From Progne subis subis (Eukaryota; Chordata; Aves; Passeriformes; Hirundinidae), in the NCBI GenBank assembly GCA_022316685.1, contig JAKJHU010000026.1:4092501-4156500 (forward strand): a DNA stretch of 64,000 nt. The letters run 5' to 3'. The notes below the pieces were generated by a model. The model made no database searches, was not told the origin of the DNA, and worked only from the letters and a program-made list of their open reading frames with translations. A program made the translations under genes and the position numbers. Every line of letters starts with the position of its first letter. The stretch's first letter is position 1. This document shows, one piece after another, positions 1 to 11,059 of the stretch.

Positions 1-1093
1 TATTGACATCAACCTGTATTAAGGACTGTGAACTCTTAGGCTGTGAGTGAATCAACCATACCAGCAGCTGGTTTTTGGAGTTAGAGGCATCGGAGGTACA
101 ATTTGCCTATGCAAGGACTCTACTTTTGGAAATTAGGGAAGAATGAACAATAATATTACCAGTGTATTCAGCACAGGAAATCATCATTTCATTCTGTAGT
201 TCTCTACCAGCAACAAAAATAAGTTGTGCTTTGGTATCCTGTTCTTCTCAATCAAGTTTACTTCAAACTCTGATGTTCTTGTGGACATCAGGTTTATTAG
301 AGGGTTAGTTTTGCCATTTTTCCCTTTCTAAACATGATTGTAAACTGTCTGATGATGTTTTAATTTTTCCATTTTCTTGATAAAACCGCCTGTCTTCATC
401 ACCATGTCTCTTAGTAATGAGAAGTCAGCAAGTCCAGAAAGTGCTGAGGTTCCCCTTTCATAAACCACAGCTTTTGTAATGCACATGTAAAACTTAGTAC
501 TAAAAATGGCACATTAAGTTCTCAGCTCATGAAGGATAGTATATCTTCTTAAATTCTCTCCATAAGGGTTTTGTCCTTTGGTGTATTTATTTAGACATAC
601 ACACATAAGACACATCAAGTTGAAATTTGAATGGACAAACTTATAAATGAAATGAGTAAATTACTTTTATTTAATTTCTTGTGTTGCTTGAGGAAGAAAC
701 TGAGCTTATTACAACTCAATTGTATATGCATATTGGCAGTCAAAGAAACTCCAGTCTTTCATTCAAATTGACCTTAAAAGTCAAAGATTAATTTTTGGAA
801 ATGCCAGCAATTTTGTGGTTTAAGAATTTTCATAAAACATCCCAACATTTTGGTAAGTCTCGCAATTAGATAAAGCAACTAATCAGAATCTTCAATTTTA
901 TGGTGTCAAGTCAAATCTTCATGCAACTTTTAGAAGAGTGGCCTTAAACAGTTGCAAAGAGAGGAGAAAAAGAGTGTGGTGATTATTTTCAAATTCTCTT
1001 GACTCAGACAATAGGAGCATGCTAACCTTTACCATTGTGAACATAGCAATATTTTGAGTTAGTCATCAAGATTTGAGATTCAGGATAGAGACT
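1..1093. other. Anonymous AT-rich non-coding DNA
   Basis: I see no gene, recognisable repeat or RNA here. Stop codons are frequent in all frames and there is no splice-bounded open segment that stands out. It flanks the left arm of the inverted repeat that begins near 1094. Confidence 0.6.
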
Positions 1094-1607
1094 AATGCCG
1101 TTTAGGTTTTGCTTTTTTATCTATGTTCTTTGTATTCTTCTCACATGTATTTGTAGTCACCTATTATACTTATAACTAGTTTTCCCAGTACTTTTCCATG
1201 GCCTTTCCCTAGGAAGAAAGACAAAACAAATTCCAGAACTCCAAGCCTTGGGGGGTACAAGGCCCCTATCCTGTCTTGGTTCTTCATGGGAACCAAGGCC
1301 AAAAAACATCTCTTCGAGATAACGTTTTTCATGGAAAAAGTACAGCTAGTGCCAAGGGGGTGTGTACTACAGAGAAGGGGCTTGACCTAGGGGAGAATTG
1401 CATCCCCACTTGTGATCCTATTTGGTGCTTTTTATCAGTTATGCTAACTTCCTAAAACCTAGAAAAATATATTCACCCCTGGAGGGGGTGGGCTTTTGTG
1501 GACATCTTTCCATAACTGCCCCTGAAGGCCTTCAAACAAAAGATCCTCTTTTATACTACCTCCTTACTAAAATTATCTCAAGTTTCATTTCCAGGTTGGA
1601 AAAAGGC
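1094..1607 (-). repeat. Left arm of a ~0.5-kb inverted repeat (unclassified interspersed element)
   Basis: This segment is the reverse complement of 3707-4229. By hand count the central part (about 1225-1525) differs by roughly a dozen substitutions plus two small indels, while the outer 130 bases (1094-1224) match only at about three quarters of positions. Read on the minus strand it has a TATAAAAG box near 1549-1555, also kept in the other arm, and a GC-rich palindromic motif around 1473-1490. An open frame on the minus strand (1141-1332) has an equivalent in the other arm but looks like nothing known, so it is probably not coding. The minus strand is named because the TATA-like box reads that way. 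It could be an old LTR, two opposite copies of one dispersed repeat, or one foldback-type element. The family is not recognised with confidence. Confidence 0.75.
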
Positions 1608-3649
1608 TAAACAAAACACTAAAAGGAAAATAGTTTAAAGTTCAGATTTACTAACTGAAACTGATATTTTGATAGTGCTCATAGAAATGTGAATAGGGAA
1701 ATAAGTATGCTTAATTTATCTTAAAATGCTTAGGTTTTCAAATACTGTTTCACGATTTTAATTTTTTCTTTTTAGTCTAAATCGCTGGTTTTGTTTCAGG
1801 TGGGGAATTGTTTGTGTGAACAGTTATTAATAGTGTAAAAATCCCCTGATGCTATTGCTTGTACAATGTTTGCAGTTAAAGGAGCCCACCAAGAATGTTT
1901 GCACTACTCTGTGATACCAACAGAGATAGTTCCTGCTCTTTGAATATCTTCTAGTCCTACAAGAACTGTTATAAACTGATATTAAAGTGACAGGATAAAG
2001 TATGTGCACTATGAATCTTGAAATTCTAGAAAGAGTGTGATATAAAGTGTGTGAGAACTAGTCCCCAGGTGGCTTTTACAGCCTTTGTCAAGTGTATTGA
2101 CTAGTTTGCATTTGAAGAAAGATATTTTTTATAAGTAAGACTCTGACCACAATTTTAGTGAACAAGTCAATAGATTTTGACGTTTTCAAAATCAGTTGTG
2201 ACCTCTTTTCTTAGAAGGTTTCATAAAACTATTGAATTGGCTATATTAGGAACAGTTTATTTCACTGTGTCTCCATCCTTCTGCTTGCCCTGTTCAGACT
2301 CATGGAAAGCCTGAATATGACAGAATTCTAATGTGGAATGCTCTCATAGTCACACTCTGCTATTACTGTGACTCATGTAATCTGAGATATCCTCCTGGGA
2401 TTAATGCTGCACTTACATTACACTTACACTTTACATCTGTTTTTATTGTTCTTCTGATAAGTTGCATTTTGACAATGATTTTCACTGAACTGTAGTAGTT
2501 TCCTGTTAAAAGCTTGTTTTGGAATACATTTCCATTTTGACGCAGACTCTTAAAAGAACTATAGCTTAGTCTGTGTGCAAACTTTAAACCTTAGTTCCCA
2601 TTTGTTGTAGACAGTTTACTTGGAAGCCTCAGTCTTTTTCCACTAGACTGTTTCTACCAGATGTCCTTAGTAATAATGCTTGCAATTTGCCCTCAGTTAA
2701 CTTTTCTGATTTCTAGGATTGGCTCAGCTTACTCTTTGTTTAATGAAAGATGTTAGTTCATGCTACTAGTCCCCCTGTGAATTCTTTCAGAACTTCAAGA
2801 GAATGTTTCCTTCTGAAGTTTAATCTTTTCTGTCCTACTGTAAGAGACAGCCTGGTTATTTTGAACTGTTTCTCTTAAGTATGCAGATTCATCTTTGTTA
2901 CAGTTACTCAAGTTACCTGGCTAACACTGAGCTTCCATCCTGAAAAGCCTTTATTCTTTCCACTGGGATATTATCTCACAGTGGGAAATGTGTCTTAAGC
3001 TTGCATGAAGTCTTTCATTCTGTATCAGACTGGTAAGTTTACTTAGTTTATAAATGGGATAAATATGTGTACCTACCACTGGCTCTTGACAGAACACAGG
3101 CATGGTTATAATTAATCACTCTTGTGTGGAACTGGATTAAGGACTATTGATTCCTAATGTCTTTAGAAGGATGTTATACATGCATGGCATTGCCTTGTTG
3201 GCTGTAAGTTTTATAATTAAAGGATTATAAAATAAGATTATAGTTGGAGTTAATAAGAAAAGGTTTGAATGACAATGTACTAATCTCGTAAAGAATAATA
3301 CAGAATCCCTCTTGCTTGAGACATTTAAAAACAGACATGGCAGCTGACCTTTTCATCCCTGCCTCCTGGTTTGATTTCAAACAGCCTCATCAAGTATTTG
3401 TCTTTGACATTTTTATTTTGAGAAATGAATATTTACTGTTTCATAGAATTTATTTTGCAGACAATATGCAAAGAAGATTTTTTAAAGAATCTAAAGTTAA
3501 TAATGATCCCTTTTGGTTTAGGGCATAATACATTTAATACTCATCCTGAATTAGAAGAAACAATTAATTAAGAAGACTGGTAACTTAGGTTTGTTTGTTT
3601 GTTTGTTTGTGGGGGGTTTTTTTGGTTGTTTTTTGTTGTTGTTGTTTTG

Positions 3650-3680
<31 letters not shown>

Positions 3681-3706
3681 TTGTTTGTTTTTTTTTCATA
3701 CTGTTG
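1608..3706. other. Spacer between inverted-repeat arms, non-coding
   Basis: About 2.1 kb of AT-rich DNA separates the two arms. It contains no transposase-like or reverse-transcriptase-like reading frame; the longest ORF (3316-3528, 70 codons) resembles nothing known. The right end is a TTTG/TTTTG simple repeat. The lack of any enzyme argues against this being an autonomous transposon with long terminal inverted repeats. Confidence 0.55.
3590..3691. repeat. (TTTG)n/(TTTTG)n microsatellite
   Basis: Perfect and near-perfect TTTG units grade into TTG and TTTTG units. It abuts the inner end of the right inverted-repeat arm, so on the minus strand that arm ends in an A-rich tail, which could be the remains of a retroposon tail or a later expansion. 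The 61-codon ORF across it is a simple-repeat artefact. Confidence 0.95.
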
Positions 3707-4229
3707 CTTTTTCTCCAACCTGGAAATCAAACTTGAGATAATTTTAGAAGAAGGTAATATAAAAAGGGATCTTTAATGATTTGAAGGCCTTCGGGGGCAG
3801 TTATGGAAAGATGTCAACAAAAGCCCACCCCCTCCAGGGGTGAATATATTTTTCTAGGTTTTAGGAAATTAGCATAATTGATAAAAAGCACCAAATAGGA
3901 TCACAAGTGGGGATGCAATTCTCCCCCAGGTCAAGCCCCTTCTCTGTAGTACACACACACCCGCCCCCCACCCCCAGCACTAGCTGTACTTTGTCCATGA
4001 AAAATGTTATCTCAAAGAGATGTTTTTTGGCCTTGGTTCCCATGAAGAACTAGGACAGGATAGGGGCCTTGTACCCCCCAGGGCTTGGAGTTCTGGAATT
4101 TGTCTTTCTTTCTAAGGCAAGGACATGGAAACGTACTAGGAAAAGTAATACAATAAGTGACAGAGTTACAAACATATATGTGAAGAATACAGAGAACACA
4201 GAAAAAAAGGCAAAACCCAAATGGCATCA
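3707..4229 (+). repeat. Right arm of the ~0.5-kb inverted repeat
   Basis: Reverse complement of 1094-1607. Relative to the left arm it carries an extra GT/G-rich stretch near 3950-3977 and lacks about five bases near 4110. Matching ends inside at about 3707, just before the TTTG repeat, and outside at about 4229. The TATAAAA motif seen on the minus strand of the left arm is at 3758-3764 here on the plus strand. No direct duplication flanks the outer ends of the pair (left flank near 1085-1093, right flank near 4230-4240), so there is no sign of a single insertion event spanning both arms. Confidence 0.75.
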
Positions 4230-5344
4230 ATATTACACTTGTTTTTATTTATGGCATGTTAAAATTAAAAGTTTACAATAGGAAATAGACTTACAGCCTT
4301 TAATTGCTTTTAGCTTCTGGCTGAAAGATTTATCATGAGAGAACTACCTCTTGGGGAAGTACAAAGCAAAAAATACTATATGTTCAGGAATATATTCTAA
4401 AGGAGAGATGTCTCTGAGTAACATCTTTCACAGAATGTGTTTCTTCTATTTTGGATAGATTCAAGTAAAGAGGGAGCGCTATTTAAAATGCCCATATTTG
4501 CAACACCATGGTATATTATCTTAAGATGTCATTTTTTTCAAACTGATATTAGAGGTTTAAGAAGAGCACTTTTGAGTATGGTAGTAACATGAAAATGTTG
4601 CTGTACAGAAGGCAAGAATTTTTTGTCAAATACAGTGAATTACACTGTTAAGTTACAACTGTAGAAACTGTGGAAATCTTAGAAAACACCCTTAATAATG
4701 GGATTCTTTGTTATCTGTTGAAGAGTAGAGAACAAAGTTATCACCGAGAAGTGTGATACTCAGTTTTGCAATTGTAATCCCTCCTGTCTCCTGTGCATTT
4801 GGGAAGATCTGCCCAATTAACTCCATGTCTCAATAATGAATAACCCCTAGCCTATGAAACATCTCAAAGTTCATATTATACATGGGAGCAGATTAAGAGG
4901 GCTCATGAACTTGATGAGCAAGGATGAGTGTCTGTCAACAGAATGTGCTAAGAATTAAATATGAATAGCTGAACAGAGAGACATCTTAAGGAGATTACAA
5001 ATGGGACCAATGACTGTACAGTATAAGGACAGATTGTATAGGGACCCTTTCTTTCCTGAATAAATTAATCAAGAGGCAGCAGTATTCCAGCCTGACAAAT
5101 GAATTTAAACTATAAAGTTGTTATAGCCACAAAGTCAGCATTAATTCAGAATGAAGTCCTGGAAAGTGGTGCCATATATTTTGCGAAATAGGATATTCTG
5201 CAGACTGACTTTGCATCTCCAAGGATCCAGAAACATAAAATGTATCACAAAGAGTGCCTCCACAGTCCTGGCTTTTGAAATAGGGTAGCTGTAAAAACTT
5301 GTAATTTTTTTTTTTTTTAGCTGTTCATATTTGTCTTAAAAGGT
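4230..5344. other. Anonymous non-coding DNA
   Basis: Nothing recognisable apart from a short T run near 5309-5321. The part next to 5345 may include further decayed CR1 sequence, since the adjacent remnant is a broken LINE, but I cannot align it. Confidence 0.5.
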
Positions 5345-5575
5345 GCACTTGATGCTTTCATTCATATAATTTATAAAGATAATAAAAAGGAATGGCCCCA
5401 ATACTGAGCTCTAGGTAACACCTCTTGTGACGGGCCACCAATGGGTTTAACTCTATACACCAGCATTTCGCTGGGCCTGGCCATCCAGCCAGTTTTTTTA
5501 CCCCTTGAGGAACATGCACCTCTAATCTATGAGCAGGTAGTTTCATCAGAAGAATGCTGTGGGAGTGATGTGGAA
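5345..5575 (-). mobile_element. Ancient CR1 LINE fragment (reverse-transcriptase region)
   Basis: On the minus strand the sequence follows the CR1 ORF2 segment around the reverse-transcriptase core. The nucleotide pattern (a tract reading GGCCATCCAGCCAGTT on the plus strand near 5479-5494, and AGAATGCTGTGGGAG near 5552-5566) matches the corresponding part of the better preserved CR1 at 58.8-59.0 kb in this window. The minus-strand ORF at 5358-5546 keeps a WxxGxA-like piece but is frameshifted, so no enzyme can be made. Both ends are truncated; this is an old copy, clearly more diverged than the 57.9-59.3 kb one. Confidence 0.75.
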
Positions 5576-6408
5576 TTAGTTAACTAAATGGATTTCAAGA
5601 AGCATTTTCAGTGTAGCCAAAAAAAAATTATCTTACTTCACAATCCTGACCATTACAGGAAATAGCAATAAAATGCTGGTACAAGGGATGGAACCTTAAT
5701 AAATTAGAGGAAGTTTAAACCTTTCTTCTCTACAGCAGGCAAAACTCAAGAAAAGGAGCATACTTTTAATATATAGATCAATTAAAAAAAAAATACAAAT
5801 GGTTAGCTAGACTTCTACAGCACACCAGTTGTCTAAAGCAAGGAATAATTCTATCAGTACAGCTGACTGCTGTAGAGGATCTGAATCCTGCTACAGACCA
5901 TTCAACCTCAATATCTCTGCAGCTGTAGCAGTTCCCATTAACAGTCTACTAGAATGAAGTAGAATTGATGCTGTAGTGTGCATAAGCTAGCAGCAATGAA
6001 TATTGAACAATCAGTTTTTTCTCAGCATAGCTTGGCACACTTTTCTCTTAAGTCAGGACATTTAAGTAGAGGTTCTTCAACCCAAATTTGAAGGAACAAA
6101 ACCAAAATACATTTCAGATGTTTTTCTTCAATTGCAAAGAAAAAAAAGCTGAACTTTTCTAAAAGGTTTGCAACTAATCTCAGTCTGACACTTTAAAAAT
6201 TAATATGATTGCTTCAATAATTTGTTATGTATAACAAATACTTGTTATACATAAACAGTTTGAAAGAAGAATGGAGATATTTTCTCTACATTTCCATGTG
6301 TGCTTGTTCATAAAACAAGGAGAGTCACATGGACATGAATTAATCTGTTCTTATCTCTATTTATAGAAAGTTAATTCTTCTCTTGCTCTTTTATGCATTA
6401 AAAAAAAC
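5576..6408. other. Anonymous non-coding DNA
   Basis: No recognisable gene or repeat. Base composition is AT-rich like the surroundings. Confidence 0.5.
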
Positions 6409-6500
6409 CCCAACCAACCAAACAAACAAAAACAAACAAACAAACAAACAAACAAACAAACAAACAAAACCAAACAAACAAAACCAAACAAACCACACAC
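6409..6500. repeat. (AAAC)n microsatellite
   Basis: Long run of AAAC units with AACC and AAAACC interruptions. The two opposite ORFs over it (6357-6593 minus and 6383-6586 plus) are open only because a 4-base period never creates a stop within the tract. Confidence 0.95.
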
Positions 6501-8924
6501 TAAAATATTGTGCCAAATTGAAAAGTACTTCAATTCAGTATTTTTATTTTCTGTGGATTGAGAAGGCTTCAAGAAGGTCTGAGTGAACCCCACTAGTTTT
6601 CTCTGTCCAATACAGTATAAGAAAGTTTTTTGGCTTATGCTATAAGGTTTGAAGGTAGTTGTATTTCAGAGTGAAAAGGGAGCAATAATTGTTCCAGACT
6701 GTTGTGAGTACTACAGCATTAAGGTCTCTCTTTCTTAATCATCTTTCTTATTGCAAAAAGAAGTAACTGGGATAATACATGTCTGAAGAATGTGGCAGGA
6801 GAATTTTCCCTCAAAAATTGTACAGTACTCTAGTGATTTGGGCTCTGCTGTATCTTCAAGACTGAAGGAACAAAGGACTTTTTTTCTCTTTATCTCTTTT
6901 CTTCTTGCTTGATGCATTTGCAAGAGCTTAGAAACTCCTTGGTCCTTTTTGCTTAAAACAATTTTACTATAGGTTTCTTCATTCTGATGATGAAAAAAGC
7001 ATTATCTGTTTTTAAGCACTCTAAAAAGCATGTTACAAAAGTTTCACGTGGAATTAATAGTTTTCTGCTTTCCTGTAGTGCTGTGTCTATTCTTCGACAA
7101 CTCATGGCACCACCAAGGCAGAAATAGAATTTGTACAAGAAAAAATTTCCAATGTTTAGAGATAAAGATTATTTCATATTTATATAAAGTTTAATTTTTC
7201 CTTCCGTAAAGAAGGCAAACCTAGTGGGAGAGATTCAGCTTTACCTAGGTCTACTTTTCCGCATTCATGTTTGTAGTCTCTGTCTCCTTTGTTGTTCATT
7301 GATAGCCATGCAGTGGGAAAAACCTCATAATTAATGGCAACAGAATATGCTTTTCAGATAAGCATAAACAGTATTTTTTTTTTCCCCAGAAACTACTCAT
7401 TGATCTATTTATTTATTTCTGAAGATTGTTTATAACATTTAGTTCTATTGATAATGACTTAGTAGTATCCATTTTGAAAAGTGCTGTTCATGTATAAATT
7501 GTACATTAACCTTAGACTACAGTACATAGGGAACATAATAATTATGTTATCTTCTGAGCCTACTATTATTCCTCACAAATATGAAAACATATTTGTGCAT
7601 TCACTATAGAGCCTTGCTGAAGGTCTTCACTTATTTTAAGATAACTGTAATTTTGTTGCTCTACATGACTCTCTAAAACTTTACTGTACCATTTTTCTGA
7701 CTTTTGTTCAATAACTTTGTATTGATACTTATATTGCTGTATTTTGTCTTCCTCTTTTCCCAAATTCATGGCAAGGGACTAGGCAGCAAAAATGGAGATC
7801 ACAGACAGTCAATAGATTTTCTCCAACATGGCTCCAATACAGCTATCCAGACTTGTGTAATGATGTGCTGTATAGAAAAAAGTTCACAGCTGTCGACTCT
7901 CCACAGCCATGAAGAATGCCCCATCTCTTGGGATGTTCACAGGGCTACCTGCAGCAATGGCTAAACATAAAGGCTCGTGATAATGCTGTTATGAACAAGC
8001 ACAAAGGAAATATGTTTGAATGCTAAGGCAGTACAATTGAGAAGCCTTTAAGTTTTTCCTTTAAGAAATATATGCCAAACTGCTTTCTATGCATGGTCTT
8101 CTCATTGGATCTCACCAAGTTCCAATAAATTTTATCAGTTTCAGTGTGCTTTCACGCTTTAGATCACCTATTTAAACCTTGTTTTCTTGTGTAGACTTAG
8201 CAAAAATAATAGTATAATTGAGTATATTTTCCATATGAAGTATACATGAGATATTTTACTATTCAGATGTTGGAGGTGCTTTTAATTATCCAGTTGTCTT
8301 TTGCTATAATAAGGCTTTTTTTAGTTGATAGATAGTTGAGTTCTGTGAAGAAAAGCATTTACAGTCTTTGCCCTTCCAACTCTGCATTGTAATTAAGGAT
8401 ACTGAAATAACTCTGCAGTTCCCTGATTTTCTGTATTGTCTTGCAAATCTCTTTCATGGCCCACTTGTCAAACCAGCAAAGCAGGAAAACTAGCTTTGAA
8501 TAGTGTTTCGTGGTGCAGAAAGAATAGTTGCTCTACCTGCTACAAATACTATAAAGGCTCTCAGTGTAGAGCCATTTGTGCAGTAGTTTGGAAGCCATTG
8601 AAATTATTTTTAGAATTATATTCACTGTTGACAAGAACAATGAAATTTTACTTGTATTTACTCCTTTTTTATAGATATTCTTATTTAGTGAAAGATTTAT
8701 TGGGTATTTCACTTCAGAAATGATTCATTATGGCAGTGTATTCAATGCAAAAGTATCAATTAATGGGTTATGCTCTAAACTTTTTATCTATTAAAGTCTA
8801 AATGCACAATTTTTAATTTTCTTTTTTTTTTTTTGGAACAATTAAAATGTATTTGTGTTATATATATGTATGTATGTATGTGTACGCTGCTTTCTGAACT
8901 GAAGTAGCTTTGGTTGCTGTGTGT
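6501..8924. other. Anonymous non-coding DNA with a short TATG repeat
   Basis: No gene recognised. Small features only: a T run at about 8822-8834 and an AT/TATG microsatellite at about 8859-8884. The ORFs at 7704-7964 and 8436-8723 have no family resemblance, no coding-like composition and no convincing splice sites. Confidence 0.5.
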
Positions 8925-10180
8925 GCGAGGGATAAGCTGGAATGCATGGGGCTCTACCTGGGAACTGGTGACGAGCCAGACAAGCACTGGTAGGTCAGGA
9001 TTAAAGGGTAAACTAATGTGTAAGGCTGTAAAATCACCAGATGAGAAAGTAATGTATGAGGCCTTCTTCAGTAAAATGGAAGTCACATTGTGTTCGTAAG
9101 CCTTTGAGCCTTATCAAGATTTTCCTGACACAGGCAATAAAGAAATTCATTGGGCAGATGCTCTGTTGTACCTGACAAAGGAACAGAGAATGGATTGAGA
9201 GCACCCCTGTGCAGAAGGGCTTGGGCAATCTTATGGATGAAAAGCTGTATATGAGCAGGCAATATTCACCTGCAGCCCAGAGAGCCAACTATAACCTACT
9301 CTGCACTAAAGGAAGTGTGGCCAGCAGGTCGATGGAGGTGATTCTGCCCCTGTACTCTGCTTTTCTGAGACCTGGAGTGCTGCATCCAGCTCTGGGGAAA
9401 AAATATATGGCCATGGACCTGTTGGAGTGCATCCAGAGGAGGGCCACAAAGATAATCAAAGGGAGGAAGCACTTCTACTGTGAGCACAGGCTAAGGCATC
9501 TGGGGATTACGGCCTTTAGAAGAGAAGGCTCTGGGGAGGCCTTATAGAACTTTCCAGCACGCAAAGGGGGACTGCAAGAAGTTGGAGAAAAGCATTTTAC
9601 AACAGCATGCAATGATAGGACAAGGGGGAATGGCTTTTATCTGAAAGAGGGTAGATTTATGTTTGGTATTAGTAAGAATTCTTTCCTGTGAGGGTTGTGA
9701 CACTAGAACATGTTGCCCAAAAGACTGTGGATGCCCCATTCCTGGAAATATTCAACGTCAGGCTGAGGGGGTCTTTGAACAACCTGGCCTAGGGAAAGGT
9801 GTCCCTGCCAATGGCAAGTGGTTTGGAACTTGTTCATCTTTAAGGTCCCTTGTCGCTAGAGGACACAAATGGAAAATGAATACTCACAAAATCTGATTCC
9901 AAGAAGAAGGCTGAAGAAAAAAAACTTTTTTATTTACCAAGACCTCACTTATATAGCTTCTGAGCAATGACCAGGGATTGGAGAACAAGGTTACCACCTC
10001 TCCATCCCACTGGCCAGGCTAGAAGTCAATCAGATGGCTCTCATCAGTAAGGAATGTAGAAAACACCAACTGTTTATGGTACAAACGTCAGAACTCAGCT
10101 ACAGAACGGTGAACATCTCACAAAACTCACAGAATGTGGCAACAGTCCCTTTCAACCAAAACCTTTCTATGATTCAGTGA
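8925..10180 (+). mobile_element. CR1 LINE, rearranged 3' half, split by a solo LTR
   Basis: Three CR1 blocks lie in order. At about 8935-9065 is a piece of the ORF2 endonuclease N-terminal half, readable as decayed protein (for example KSPDEKVMYEAFF, where intact CR1 has a CYRPPDQ-type motif). At about 9190-9550 is the C-terminal end of the reverse-transcriptase ORF (readable segment [20 protein letters not shown]). From 9550 to 9850 and 10151 to 10180 is the 3' untranslated region ending in the TTCTATGATTC-type CR1 terminus. Most of the endonuclease and the whole catalytic reverse-transcriptase core are missing between the first two blocks, and about 100 bases there are not alignable. The 3' region is interrupted at 9851-10144 by an LTR. 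It is inactive. Confidence 0.88.
9851..10144 (-). mobile_element. Solo ERV LTR inserted in CR1 (family A, copy 1)
   Basis: The element begins TGTCGC and ends GGCAACA, giving the TG...CA ends of retroviral DNA. It is flanked by an exact 6-bp duplication, gtccct, at 9845-9850 and 10145-10150; removing the LTR and one copy restores a continuous CR1 3' end. Orientation is minus, because that strand has a TATA-like box (9948-9955) followed within about 20 bases by AATAAA (9929-9934). The same family occurs at 37938-38828. A 6-bp TSD is typical of beta/alpha-like (ERVK-type) integrases. No internal retroviral genes are present, so this is a recombined solitary LTR. Confidence 0.93.
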
Positions 10181-10470
10181 TTTTGGGTAGTCCCGCACTT
10201 AGAGACTTTTGTACGTATAGTTTCTCAGAAGTGCTGCAATGGTCTGGAACCTCAGTATGTACAGGGTTCATTTCCCTATTTTTTTATTCTTCTCTGGAAA
10301 CAGTGTGTCTTCCATGGCATATGGACTTTGAGGCCAAAAATTCCTTGTTTATAGACTTCTAAATTTGCTAGCACCATGTATAGAGCTTGATATTTCAAGA
10401 CTTTTTGTCCTTTAAACTACTCATACTTTTAAAGTGGACACACAGAAAATTTTGTTTGAGGACTACAAAA
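10181..10470. other. Anonymous non-coding DNA between two insertions
   Basis: No recognisable feature between the CR1 3' end and the LTR that starts at 10477. Confidence 0.5.
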
Positions 10471-10476
10471 CAACAG

Positions 10477-11056
10477 TGGAGGTGTGTTCTTAGTGGCAGA
10501 AGACAGCACTTCAGGTGAGACACTCAGTCTGCTGGAGGCTTGAAGTGGTTCTCCCCCTCAGAGCCCTTGCTCCGTTTCGGCTAGCTTGAGAGAGAAACTG
10601 CTTCAGAAGAAATCTTCCTTCCAGGGTCCTAAAAGCTACCCAGAGGCTACAACCCCTTTTTCTTTAGAGAGGACAGGCATCCGTCGATGGCAAAAGGAGA
10701 GTCTGTTCTTAGTCCAAGGGGGGGGATCACGGCTTTATTCTGGGGTCCTGCCCCTGCAGAGTCTGGAGCTCAGTCCAATCCCTGTCCTGTCCTGGTGCAA
10801 GAGAGAGATCCCCCCCTTCCTCCCAGGGCTTTTACCCAGGGGGAAGGGGCTAGAGGCAGGGACAAGCCACTACTCAATCAGGGACAAGGTGGGAGTGGAA
10901 CAGAGTTGGGTTACATTCCAGTGTGGGAGGATGGGCAGGGCGGAGCAGGGACAAACCACGTGATACATTTTCCAGGGAAACAGGATGGTACAGAAGAAAC
11001 ATTACAAAACCCAATATAAAAATTTAATACAATATAAACCAAATTAATGCACTACA
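10477..11056 (-). mobile_element. Solo ERV LTR, probably class I
   Basis: A GC-richer block starting TGGAGG and ending CTACA, so with TG...CA ends, flanked by acag at 10473-10476 and 11057-11060. A 4-bp duplication is the usual size for gammaretrovirus-like (class I) elements. On the minus strand AATAAA lies at about 10734-10740, with a TAAAAG box about 90-100 bases before it (near 10836-10846), giving the expected U3-R-U5 order. A run of eight or more G occurs at about 10717-10727. A 4-bp match can arise by chance, so the exact ends are less secure than for the 9851 element. The two overlapping plus-strand ORFs at 10586-11019 are antisense to the LTR and not genes. Confidence 0.72.
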
Positions 11057-11059
11057 ACA

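Noticed and set aside
1094..4229. Single DNA transposon with 0.5-kb terminal inverted repeats
   Set aside because: No transposase trace in the spacer and no flanking target duplication; two opposite insertions or rearrangement fit as well.
7704..7964. 86-codon ORF with a hydrophobic start resembling a signal peptide
   Set aside because: Hydrophobic N-termini are common in AT-rich random ORFs; no conserved domain and no flanking gene structure.
10586..11019. Two overlapping plus-strand ORFs of 110-125 codons, GC-rich
   Set aside because: They lie antisense inside an LTR with TSD-like flanks; proline/glycine-rich composition reflects LTR base content.
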